A model generated the notes under the pieces. It was not told the DNA's origin and searched no databases. It saw only the letters and a program-made list of their open reading frames with translations. Made by a program: the position numbers and the translations under genes. From positions 124,001 to 188,000 of the forward strand of contig JAURVB010004850.1 of assembly GCA_033002965.1 (NCBI GenBank): DNA of 64,000 bases, written 5' to 3'. The DNA is from Piper betle. Taxonomy: Eukaryota; Streptophyta; Magnoliopsida; Piperales; Piperaceae. Positions within the stretch are counted from its first letter, which is position 1, and each line of letters starts with the position of its first letter. This document shows positions 1 through 9,371 of this stretch, in pieces.

Positions 1-893
1 TTGAAACCCTAGTACCAGGCCAGGGTTAGGGTTTGGCGGTTACCGGGCACTAGTGTGCTAGTTACCAAGCACAAAAGGCAGATCAACCTCAGTCCATCAC
101 TCGCAGGGAGGCTTGGGATTGGGAAGAGCCCATCAGGTACCAAGGAGGGTGCTCGATGACGTGGGCAGGTACCAAGTACCAGGTGTGTGGCTCAGCAAGT
201 CTCGGCACCATGTATTGGTATCGGGGCAGGGAGAGGGTATGAGGTGACCGAGAATGTACTCGAGAGTGCTCGACATCGTGTGAGGGGTTCACCAATAGCC
301 GGGATCGATTGGGTTGTACATGATAGTGTTCAAGTACCGAGAGGGAGTCGGGTTGCTCGAGGCACTGGGGCGTGGTCATTGGTAGGAAGTGCTGGTAGCG
401 GGTGTACTAGTGCACGGAGACTGAGACTGTGATCGGTACCGAGGACTGGTTGTGACTGGTCTTGGGTGCCGATACTGCTGGGCGTGATCAGGAGCAAGGT
501 GTACGAGTAGTACCAAGGACGGCAGCACTTGGGTGATAGGTACACCTAGGGTTTGCTTGGGTGTGACCAAGATATTGCCTCGAGACTCACTGGTGGTGAA
601 GCTCATTGCTTCCAGGTCTGATTTTCGCTGCAAAGTGAGAGTTAGACTGCACCATTCAGGGAGTGGATGCCGCGCAGGAGTGGTTTTGGGGCAAAAAATT
701 TTAACCCATAATCACACCTGTGACATGAACAAAAATACATGCATATCCTGTTCTGATAGTTAATTATTCAGGATTGCCAAAATATGCAGCCAAACCCTAA
801 TATCCAACATTTTAACAGCGTATAAAGGAAATTCGGCAGCTAAAAGAAAAATATAATCCAAAAGTAGGGGAGGAGGAAAAGAAAAATGTTGCC
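1..893. other. GC-rich intergenic stretch with recurring GTACC words
   Basis: No gene is recognised. Bases 1-660 are clearly richer in G and C than the DNA that follows and contain about seven GTACC words, often as GGTACCAAG or GTACCGAG, which suggests an old, decayed repeat. A single GGGTTAGGGTTT occurs near base 24 but is not repeated. Bases 660-893 are ordinary AT-rich sequence. Open frames here have no family resemblance. Confidence 0.5.
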
Positions 894-1073
894 AAAAGAT
901 AGGACAAATTGACTTCTAGCTCGCAGATAATGGTCAGTGGTACATGTTCATCACTTTAACCTAATCACATAACAAACTTAAAAGATAGGGCAAATTTACC
1001 TCTAGCTCGCAGATAATGGTCAGTGGTTGTCAAGTACATGTCCATTTCTTTAACCTAATCACATAACGAACTT
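894..1073. repeat. Direct tandem duplication, two copies of about 86-94 bp
   Basis: The two copies (894-979 and 980-1073) both begin AAAGATAGG, share TCTAGCTCGCAGATAATGG and CAGTGG, and end with TTTAACCTAATCACATAAC. The second carries a short extra stretch, TTGTCAAG, after CAGTGG. The unit lies just downstream, on the minus strand, of the MMS19 exon 2 fragment. Confidence 0.85.
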
Positions 1074-1186
1074 CGCATTATCTCACTCCACTCCGTATTA
1101 TATACATAAAACACTGTCATAGTTGTATTCCATAATTCTCAACCAGCAGAACAAAATCAATTTTCTTTTTTTTTAAAAAAAATCAC

Positions 1187-1418
1187 CAGCTCCAGTATCC
1201 CTAGCCTGTCATTTTTCAGAAGCTCCGCAATGGCATCAATGCTCGTCACCTAATAACACACGAAGGCGTAAAGCACAAGAACTGAGAGACGAAATAAAAT
1301 TCCAAGCATTCGAAAAAACAAAAAAAAAAAGAGCAAAACGAAGGACCTGCTTCTCAGGTGACACCGACGAATCCACAAAGGCTTCCACATGTGGAATCCA
1401 AGATACAGATTGAGCCAT
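1187..1418 (-). pseudogene. MMS19: MMS19/MET18 N-terminal fragment, exons 1 and 2 only
   Basis: Two short exons on the minus strand match the start of plant MMS19 (MET18), the HEAT-repeat scaffold that delivers Fe-S clusters to DNA-repair and replication enzymes. Exon 1 (1418-1347) encodes 24 residues containing HVEAFVDSSVSPEKQ and ends at a GT donor. Exon 2 (1249-1187) starts after an ATTAG acceptor and encodes 21 residues containing IDAIAELLKNDRLGILEL, again ending at a GT donor. The known family pattern is an ETFVD motif followed by IASLLKND in the same spacing. Phases agree (phase 0). No third exon can be found between here and base 1, where the sequence turns repetitive, so the roughly 1,100-residue protein is cut off. 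Identity rests on about 45 residues compared from memory. Confidence 0.6.
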
Positions 1419-1579
1419 TTTCCTCGACAAACCTCTTCTCCGACCTTTGGCGTCGATATGAGAAGAGAGGGAGCAAGTGCAGCAACCTCCAAGGTTTCTG
1501 TATTAGGGTTTCTCTCGCGCGGTAAAACTCTGTACCTTTGGCGCAGTTTCCTTTCTGCGTCGACCAACTCGACTAATTA

Positions 1580-2300
1580 AGGAAAACCAAAACTTGACAT
1601 TTCTGCCCTTACCCTACCACTGAAAATCCACTTTTAATTGTTTGTCTAATTTCATCTTTCTTGCTTAGTTGTGAATCTGTGATATGCCTTAGTTGGATTA
1701 AATTGTTGGATTTGATATTGTCCCTCTTTCTTTGTTTACTAATCCATTATTTTCTCAATTCGTTCTCTTTTTATGCTAACCACACTTATATATCTACGCT
1801 TACTAATAAAAAGAAAGTTAAATATGATTCTCTATGTTAAGAGTAGGAGATTTAATAAAATAAAATATTATAAAATATAAAAATTAATCAAGTTATTATA
1901 ATTTATCTCTTAAAAATTAAAATATATTTTTAATATATTAAATTATTATTATTTATCATATTATTCAATAAGAATTATTTATAAAACTTGAGTCTTGTCT
2001 CTCCCTTGACACCGGAACTTACCTAGCCGTTAATAGACCATTTCACCTATTCTTCTATGTCATCTACAATGGAGCATTTGCCTCGTGCTGTGGTTCATCG
2101 GGCTACTTGAGGTCGCTCTAATATTTCGTATTCTGCAACTCAGAAACAACTAACGCTTACCAGTCGGCAGCTTCTCATCCTCGAAAGTACTAGATCATTC
2201 ATAACTAGCAGTTCACATGTCTAATTTACCACGGCGTATCTGAGGCGTTCGTTCAATCAAAAATGAATAAGAATCTGCAGGTTGCAGTGTCACTGATCTA
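1580..2300. other. Intergenic, AT-rich, no gene seen
   Basis: Bases 1840-1990 are extremely AT-rich. The rest has no frame with family resemblance. It separates the MMS19 fragment from the 3' end of the receptor kinase pseudogene. Confidence 0.6.
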
Positions 2301-2306
2301 CATGTT

Positions 2307-3449
2307 TCAACGGGAAGTGATATGAGACACGGTTAGGGCCCCGTTAACGCTAGAATCCGGAGGAAATAGCAACTCGTTGCCAACTTTAGAATTTGGCTTG
2401 TTATGAATGAAAGTGGGTCGGAGGAGTTCCAATCTGGAGTATCCTTCGCTCAACAGCTTCGCGACCACCTCCGACATTGCTGGTCTCAAATGGGAAGATT
2501 GAGTGCACATCAGACCTATCTATATCACCTTCTTCACCTCCTCTGCTTCACAAGTACTGACCAGCTCCAATGCCTCGTCAACCTACTCTAGTAAGGCATC
2601 ACTTTCATACAGCCTCCAAGCCTGCCATTAGAAGATTACAAATTAGCTTCCCAAGAAACACAAGTAGATGATGCAAAAGGATTATTTGATAGTGTTTACC
2701 CATTCAAGAAGGCAAGGTTCAAAGCTTAGATCAGTACATTTGCGACGGCTAATTATCTCCAGAACTATTATACCGAAGCTGTATGTATCAACCTTCTCAG
2801 ACAACTGGCCACCAAAGAAGTACTCTGGAGCTGTGTACCCCCTGCCCCATTCAGACCAATATTAGTTCTTTTTGATTATCACTTTGTAGTAGTTGTTAGA
2901 GAGGTCACATGTTTTAGCAGAAAAATTTGCAGTGCTCACAAGGTTCCGGCTAGTCTCGGCTTTACACAACTTTCGTCTTCCGGCATCAACCTTGAAAGGC
3001 CAAAGTCGCCTATCTTGGGTTGGAGTTTATCATTGAGAAGCACATTTCCGCACTTGATATCCCTGTGAATGATGCGGACATAGAAATCCTCGTGCAAATA
3101 AGAAAGCCCACGGGCAATGCCAATGATCACGTCAAACCTTTGCCTCCAACTCAGAACCTCACATCTCCCACCTATTAATTTCATTCAATCTGTCATGTTA
3201 GTTTTGACATGAATGACCTCTGTTATTGCAATTATATATTAACCGGAAAGTTCTTACCGAACAAGATGCTATTGAGACTGCCCTTCTCCATGAGTTCTTA
3301 CACCAGCAGGAGATCCGAGTCTTTTCTGCAATAACCAAGAAGAGTGACGAGATTCCGATGACGAGTATTGCTAAAAAGGACAAGCTCAATCTCGAAACCC
3401 AACATGTTCTGCTCAATTTGTCCTATTGTAAGCTTCTTCACTGCCACAC
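2307..3449 (-). pseudogene. CRK-type receptor-like kinase pseudogene, 3' part (kinase core to C-terminus)
   Basis: This is the kinase domain of a cysteine-rich receptor-like kinase (CRK2-like group), reading right to left with family intron positions. The first exon part has AVKKLTIGQIEQN and RHRNLVTLLGYC. The next exon (from about 3175) has IIHRDIKCGNVLL and KIGDFGLSRL and ends at AGTL with a GT donor. Then come [15 protein letters not shown] and [13 protein letters not shown] (about 2845-2700), and finally MCTQSSHLRPAMSEVV (about 2510-2465) with the stop at 2307. It is dead: TAA replaces the expected Tyr codon of the VYEL motif at 3300-3298, and at least two more stops lie between about 2600 and 2510. 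The exon containing AVKK is cut at 3449 by the gypsy element. The 5' part resumes at 8705. Confidence 0.85.
3445..3449. repeat. Left target-site duplication of the gypsy element
   Basis: CACAC lies directly left of the element. CACGC (8705-8709) lies directly right of it. Four of five bases agree, the expected 5 bp duplication with one later change. Confidence 0.7.
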
Positions 3450-3800
3450 TGATATGATGTTCTCCACCAACGTCGCCAAGAAGTCTCCTTCCCCTTACTC
3501 TGCTTTGTAGGCGCCATCTTGATGACCACCTGCAAATTCGATGGACGGATCGAGAATGGGGATGGAGGACGGGAGCAGAGGAGAATCCTGCTCCCTGGTT
3601 GTTCTTCCCGGAAAGTCGGAAGATGGATAACAAACAACAACAAATTCTATTTCATCAAAAACTGCCAATTATATTTTCAGACTCTGTTTTTATACCCACC
3701 ATAAACCCATGCTCTATTGTCTCCCACTGGACCATCCCATTCAAACACCTGCAATGACAATAATACCCTTTCACACTCCTCACTCACTATATTCATACCA
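3450..3800 (-). repeat. 3' LTR of the gypsy element (351 bp)
   Basis: It matches 8342-8704 from TGATATGAT to ATTCATACCA. By hand count there are about 16 substitutions in roughly 350 aligned bases, plus one 12 bp and two 1 bp length differences, so the copies are about 95% identical. On the minus strand the LTR runs TG...CA. Confidence 0.9.
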
Positions 3801-3804
3801 ATTA

Positions 3805-3815
3805 CCCTCCCCTTT
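3805..3815 (-). other. Polypurine tract
   Basis: The minus strand reads AAAGGGGAGGG a few bases upstream of the 3' LTR start (TGGTATG). Position and composition fit the plus-strand primer of the element. Confidence 0.75.
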
Positions 3816-3853
3816 GAAAGAACCTTGTCCCCAAGGTTAGTAAAAATTACAAG

Positions 3854-4738
3854 TTACAAAGAACAGTCCGCCATTTGAGTAGCAGCAGGTAAGGAAGGTT
3901 GCACATGAACATCAGCTGCCAATGAAGCTTTTAATTGGGAGACATGGAAGACATTATGAAGGTGGGAATCTGCAGGAAGCTGCAACTTGTATGCTACCTT
4001 GCCAATGCGTTGGAGAATAGGAAATGGACCATAAAACTTCGCAGCTAGTTTGTTGGACCTCCTTGTTCGAAGTGACGGTTGTCGGTAAGGTTGAAGCTTC
4101 AAATACACTTGCTGTCCAATCTGAAATTCAACCTCTCTTCTTCTGAGATCATGATGGTGCTTCATCCGTAGCTGGGCAGCTGTCAAATTGTCCTTTAACT
4201 CTCGAAGCAACTGGTCTCTATTACGAAGAAGGCCATCTACTTCAGTTGATCGTGCTGTCCCAGGAATGTACGAAAGCAATGTAGGAGGAGGCATGTTGTA
4301 CACTGCTTCGAAAGGGCTCATGCGAATTGCAGTTTGGAAACTAGTGTTGTAACAAAATTCAGTCCACGGTAGCCATTTGGTCCAATAATGTGGTCGATTT
4401 GCTGAAAAGCATCTCAAGTATTGTTCGAGCACTTTATTTATTGTTTTTGTTTGGCCATCGGTTTGAGGATGGTAGGCCGAGCTATAGTTAAATGCCACAC
4501 CCTGCAATCGGAACAACTCATTCCAAAAGGAGCTTGTGAAAGTTGGGTCCCTATCACAAACTATAGAAGATGGCATTCCATGGAGCTTGAAAACTTCCTC
4601 GAAGAACAAGTTAGCAATTGTTTTAGCTGTGAAAGGATGAGCAATGGGAATGAAATGGCTGTATTTGGAAAGTCTGTCCACCACCATAAAAATGCCATCC
4701 TTTGCGTTGCTTCTAGGCAATCCACTAATGAAGTCCAT
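3854..4738 (-). pseudogene. Gypsy integrase core and C-terminal module
   Basis: An open stretch of 294 codons begins at MDFISGLPRS and holds the integrase core: VVDRLSKYSHFIP carries the first catalytic Asp, the second lies in the CDRDPTFTSSFW region, and SSAYHPQTDGQT leads to a position where families normally have E. Here that region reads QTKTINK instead of QTERVN, so the third acidic residue appears to be lost. The C-terminal part has KFYGPFPILQRIGKVAYKL (GPF/Y module) and VFHVSQLK. No chromodomain follows before the stop. It is separated from the upstream piece by a stop at about 4740-4840. Confidence 0.85.
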
Positions 4739-4837
4739 GCTGATAGAAGTCCATATTTGTTGTGGTATGGGCAGAGGTTGTAATAAACCTGCTGGAGCTA
4801 AGGTGGAGCTTTTAAATCGTTGACAAGTATCACAATT

Positions 4838-5899
4838 TCACAAATGAGCCACAACATCTTTATGCATCCTTGACCAATAAAAGACTGCTCTCAACCTCTT
4901 TAAAGTTTTCTGGATACCTTCATGAGCCCCATCATGAAATTCTCTTAGAATGATAGGTATGACATCCATGTGGGAATTCAAATAAATTCTATTCTTGTAA
5001 AAGAGAAGATCATCCTTCAAGGTCCAGTTTGGAGACAGTTTGTTGTCAGCACATTGCTGTCGCAGCTTTGATAGTTGCTCATTGGAAGAATAAGCTTGTT
5101 TAATTACCTCTATCCATCTTGGTATTACCACTGAAATCGTTGCTAAAGAGGTAGAATCCTTGTCCTTCGTTGTCTCATCAAGAGCGGCAAGGGATTCTTT
5201 TTCATGCTGTCTCGACAAAGCGTCCGCTACCCTGTTCTCTTTTCCTGGTTTGTATTCAATGACAAAATCATAACCCAACAACTTTACTAACCATTTTTGC
5301 TGAGCTGTTGTGTGGATTTTCTGGTCCCATAAGAACTTGAGACTGGAGTGATCAGTCCGAACGATAAATGTCCGCCCCAACAAGTAATGACGCCACTTCT
5401 GGACAGCCAATACTAAAGCCATCATCTCCTTCTCATAAGTAGACAACGATAAGTTCCTTCCACTTAATACCTTACTGAAGAAAGCCACGGGGTGATTGTT
5501 TTGCATCAAAACAGCACCTAATCCACCTCCACTTGCATCACACTCAATCACAAAGGGAATAGTAAAGTTAGGCAAAGCAAGAACAGGTGCAGTCGTTAGG
5601 GCTTGTTTCAAACTGATGAAAGAGTCTTCCGCCAATTGATCCCAATGGTAAGAGTCTCTTTTCAGCAAATCAGATAATGGAGAAGCAATATCTGCAAATC
5701 CCTTGATAAACTTCCGGTAATACCCTGCTAATCCCAAGAAACCCCTTATACTTTTGATCGACTTGGGTGTTGGCCAATTCTCGATGGCTGCAGATCTTGT
5801 CCTTGTCCACACTAACTCCATCACACGAAATAACATGACCCAAGTATTGAATTTGATGTAAAGCAAAAGAACACTTATCCTTCCTTGCATATAGTTCAT
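4838..5899 (-). pseudogene. Gypsy RNase H and integrase zinc-binding region
   Basis: The 353-codon frame includes the end of reverse transcriptase (IRGFLGLAGYYRKFIKGFA), then RNase H with VIECDASGGGLGAVL and FIVRTDHSSLKFLWDQ, the ADALSRQ tail typical of Ty3/gypsy RNase H, and the start of the integrase HHCC region (EFHDGAHEGIQKTLKRL). The first 30 or so codons do not resemble the family, so the join with the upstream reverse transcriptase piece at about 5810-5896 is broken. Confidence 0.85.
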
Positions 5900-6585
5900 G
5901 TGACTAACAATTCTTTCAAACTCAGCTCAATATGGTGAAGATGCTCTTCCCAGCTTTTGCTGTAAATGAGAATATCATCAAAGAAAACCAATATAAATTT
6001 TCTAAGATAAGGGCCAAATACCTCATTCATTAAAGCTTGGAATGTGGACGGTGCATTAGATAATCCGAAAGGCATGACTTTAAATTCATAATGTCCATGA
6101 TGAGTGCGAAAAGCTGTCTTTTCAACATCAACCCCATGCATCTGTATTTGATGATACCCTGATCTCAAATCCAATTTGGAGAAATATGTTGTACCATGTA
6201 ATTCATCCAAAAGTTCATCAATGTTAGGAATGGGAAATTTATCCTTAATAGTCACCTTGTTGAGAGCTCTATAGTCCACACACATTCTCCAACTTCCATC
6301 TTTCTTTTTGACCAATAATACGGGAGCTGAATACGGACTCGATGTGGGTTGAACTATCCCCGCCTCGAGTAAGTCTTTTACTTGTTTCTCTATCTCATTC
6401 TTTTGGAAGTAGGGATATCTATAAGGCTTGACTGCAACCGGTGGTGTTCCTTCTTTCAGATTTATATGATGATCATGCAGTTCGTCTTGGGGGTAGACTC
6501 TTTGGTACAGAAAAAACTGTTTCAAACGCTTGTAGTAATTTGTCCAGTTGTTCCTCTTGTAACTCTTGATAGAGATGACTTGCAC
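5896..6585 (-). pseudogene. Gypsy reverse transcriptase
   Basis: The frame shows the seven-block RT pattern: [72 protein letters not shown] and the active site [10 protein letters not shown]. The FFDD form still keeps both aspartates. The N-terminal codons are not family-like, and the frame ends with a stop at 5896, so this is one broken piece of the polyprotein. Confidence 0.9.
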
Positions 6586-7511
6586 TGCTGTAGACTATTG
6601 CTGTCAACCACCTGTAAATTCATCAACAGCCCCTGTTTCCTTTTCTTGAATGAATGAGATAATTGCTTCTTACCACACAACTGATTTGGGGGAACAAGCT
6701 GACCCTGTAACTCTATGGTTCTCCCATTTTCTGTAAAAGACATTGTAAGTGATTGGAAGTTCCAAAGTATTGATCCCAATGTCTTTAGCCAGTGAATGCC
6801 TAGAACAATATCAACTTCTTCCAACTGGAGTATAAAGAATTCGGTTGTTGTCTTGTACCCTGGAAGCTCCAGTTCAACACCCTCACACTTGCCCCCACAA
6901 TTCAGCTTCTCTCCATTGGCCAACTGGACCTTTATTCCCTTGTTTGTTTCCACCGGTAGCTTCAATTTGTTGATCAAACTGGCCTTCACAAAATTGTGTG
7001 AGCTCCCTAAGTCAATCAACATAGTTACCTGATGTCCTCTCACTCTCCCCAACATTCTCATAGTGTTAGTAGTCGATGCACTAGTCAATGCATTAATAGA
7101 GATTGCTGGAGTTATGGAATCCCAATCCTGCTCATTGTCCTCTTGTTCTGATTCATCCTCTTCCCTCACCACTTCGATCACAAACAATCTCTTGCACTTG
7201 TGTCCCGGGATGAACTTCTCATCACACTTGAAACATAATCCAGCCTCCTTCCTTTCTTGCAGTTGTTTAACACTAAACTTCCTTCCCATAGCAGGTTCCT
7301 TTGGGCGTAGATCTGCTAAAACCTCAACTTCCCCCTTGCCAGATCCCAAACTGCTGCCCTTGTTATATTGACCAGCTGTGTATTGATAATTCTTGGCTAC
7401 TGATCTTCCTAGTGCGTGGGACCTCTGATTCACATGACGCTCTAAGTGCCTGGCCAAACCCTGAGCATCCAACAAGGTCTCGGGTTTCCTAGCCTTCACC
7501 TTCATTCTCAA
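6522..7511 (-). pseudogene. Gypsy Gag C-terminus, zinc knuckle and protease
   Basis: The frame contains the nucleocapsid zinc knuckle (GLCFKCDEKFIPGHKC), an acidic linker (EEDESEQEDNEQDW), then the retropepsin region with MLIDLGSSHNFVK and IVLGIHWLKTLG. The usual active-site triplet is D-S-G or D-T-G. Here it reads D-L-G, which would impair the protease even if the frame were whole. The preceding Gag piece ends at 7548, with a stop in between. Confidence 0.85.
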
Positions 7512-7547
7512 TTGAGGACTAAGACCACAGGTGAAGCTGCTGATCTT

Positions 7548-8420
7548 CTACTTTTCTGTCATGTGGCCAGCCCTTGTTGCCAATCTATTGAATCGAACCG
7601 TGTAATCCTGGACTGAAGATTCTTGAGTTAATCGGGTGAGATCTCCATAAAAGTCTTCATAATCGGATGGACCAAACTGCAAGTTCATGGCCTCCTTCAG
7701 CTGCTCCGAAGAAGCCATTTCATGATGTTGTTGCAGCATATCGAACCAGATTTGGGCATCGTCCTCCAAGTGAAAACTTGCTAGTTCAACTTGCAACGCC
7801 TCATGAACATTGTGCAGTTTGAAAATTTTCTCTGCTCTGCTGAACCAGGAGATGGGATCCTTTGTGCCATCGAATTTAGGAAAACTCAACTTGGAACCCT
7901 TCAAGCAGTCCTCCGTAGGCACAGCTTGATAAAAACCCTCCTGGGCATTTTGTCAAACACATCCCACCCCAGATCTTGGTAAACCTTGATGAGGCCTTCC
8001 ACCAGAGGACATGGTCGGCACCTCCATTCTAGGTAGTCCCTGACCACCAGCAAACATCGCCGGCTCTTCCCCTTGGAAATTTCTCCGGTTGCCCTGCAAT
8101 TGATCATTTATATCCAACCCAATTGCAGGAACCCTAGTGTGCGACGTCCCAATTCCCTCACGATTCTCCAAATTCACCCTATTCCCGACACCCTCAAATC
8201 TTGATTTCAATAACAGCTCGAATTTAGCAGATATATCAGCAACAGTGGCAATTAGATGATCCTGGACTTGTCTAATTTGAGATAATTCGTTAGAATTGGG
8301 TGAAAGATTTGTACCTCCCTCGCCTGGCTCTGGTACCAATCTGATATGATTTTCTTCACCAGCATCACCAAGAAGCTCCTTCCCCTTACTCTGCTTTCCG
8401 CTCTGCTTTGTAGGCGCCAT
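7548..8420 (-). pseudogene. Gypsy Gag, N-terminal and capsid region
   Basis: The capsid-like part (7548-7922) has LSFPKFDGTKDPISWFSRAE, FHLEDDAQIWFDML and VQDYTVRFNRLA, the Retrotrans_gag pattern. An N-terminal segment begins at MAPTKQ with its ATG at 8420-8418, inside the 5' LTR, and stays open through the LTR end and the primer binding site to 7953. The two segments are in different frames, with a frameshift between about 7920 and 7960. Confidence 0.8.
8327..8338 (-). other. Primer binding site, tRNA-iMet type
   Basis: The minus strand reads TGGTACCAGAGC, three bases inside the 5' LTR edge. The usual plant initiator-tRNA-Met PBS is TGGTATCAGAGC, so 11 of 12 bases agree. Confidence 0.88.
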
Positions 8421-8704
8421 CTTGATGACCACCTGCAAATTGGATGGAGGGATCGAGAATGGGGATAGAGGATGGGAGCAGAGGAGAATCCTGCTCCCTG
8501 GTTGTTCTTCTTGGAAAGTCGGAAGATGGATAACAAACAACAACAAATTCTATTTCATCAAAAACTGCCAATTACATTTTCAGACTCTGTTTTTATACCC
8601 ACCATAAACCCCTGCTCTATTGTCTCCCGCTGGACCATCCCATTCAAACACCTGCAATGACAATAATACCCTTTCACACTCTTCTACTCACTATATTCAT
8701 ACCA
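8342..8704 (-). repeat. 5' LTR of the gypsy element (363 bp)
   Basis: It matches the LTR at 3450-3800. It carries an extra 12 bp made of a partial repeat of the TGCTTTCCGCTC type near 8395. On the minus strand it starts TGGTATGAA and ends ATATCA, followed by GAT and the PBS. Confidence 0.9.
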
Positions 8705-9180
8705 CACGCCTTGTGCAGCTTCTAGTACGCCCTACTAGCAGAAAAATTGATGAGCATGGTGGGGGAGGGCAATACAATGCATTTTCTTCGTCTAATTATT
8801 TTGAAAGACATTTACAGAGTGGTTAATACCAACCAGCCTTATCTTGTAAACAATAGAAAATCCTCCTTGTCCCAGTTTTTTAGTTTCACTAAAATTTTCA
8901 GTGGCATGCTTTAGATCGTCGTGGTGGAAACAAACTGGTTCCCACGTCTCGGGTAAGCCTGCAGTGACTGCAATAATTGACCGAGCACCACTTTATCAAT
9001 TCAATCTTGATTATACGAAGCATGGGCCCCGTGATAGAACAACGAATATATACCTGTTGGAGTCCTCTCAGTGTTTCTTGATCGTCGAATTGACAGCAAT
9101 AGTAGAAGGATCAAACATTAAGCAGCAGTTGGCGCCCCTGTGCATGCTATCACAATGACCAGCTTTCTTTTCTGGTGACC
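8705..9180 (-). pseudogene. CRK-type receptor-like kinase pseudogene, 5' part (membrane and glycine-loop exons)
   Basis: On the minus strand, about 9155-9060 holds a decayed transmembrane exon with VIVIACTGA before the frame breaks. The next exon ends at 8843 and encodes ATENFSETKK followed by LGQGGFSIVYK, the glycine-rich loop. Its donor, expected GT, is AT at 8842-8841. The following exon starts after CTGCTAGTAG and encodes GVLEAAQG just before the gypsy target site. Joined in concept to 3449, this gives the unbroken family order VYK, intron, G-L-x(4)-G-VAVKKL. No DUF26 ectodomain exon is visible further right, so the 5' end is truncated. Confidence 0.8.
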
Positions 9181-9371
9181 TGCATTAAGAAAAACAAAAC
9201 TGTTAAATAATTACGCAAAGTCCAATTCATACCCATCTACATCAGAAGAATGTGCTTTCTTCAATTTTCCTCAAAACCAGACGAGAATTTGGATATCGGT
9301 TCCACATCATTTTTGTTATACACACAACATTTTAATAGTTAATCTTTTTCTATGTATATATATATATATAG
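9181..9371. other. Short intergenic stretch ending in a TA repeat
   Basis: No gene is seen. It ends in a (TA)n run at about 9353-9371, directly at the left edge of the GC-rich unit. Confidence 0.5.

Larger units (their letters stand above)
3450..8704 (-). mobile_element. Ty3/gypsy LTR retrotransposon, complete in structure, coding region decayed
   Basis: The element is 5,255 bp on the minus strand. It is bounded by two LTRs of 351 and 363 bp, with a tRNA-iMet primer binding site (8327-8338), a polypurine tract (3805-3815) and a near-identical 5 bp target duplication. In transcription order the order is Gag, zinc knuckle and protease, reverse transcriptase, RNase H, integrase, which is the Ty3/gypsy order. 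Small total size, short LTRs and a GPF/Y-type module after the integrase core fit the Reina-like chromoviruses, but no chromodomain is found before the stop at 3854, so the clade is an inference. Stops and frameshifts split the coding region into at least five pieces, so it is probably non-autonomous now. It sits inside an exon of the CRK pseudogene. Confidence 0.93.

Noticed and set aside
1..60. Telomere-like GGGTTAGGGTTT
   Set aside because: It occurs once only and is not in an array, so it is not telomeric or clearly interstitial telomeric DNA.
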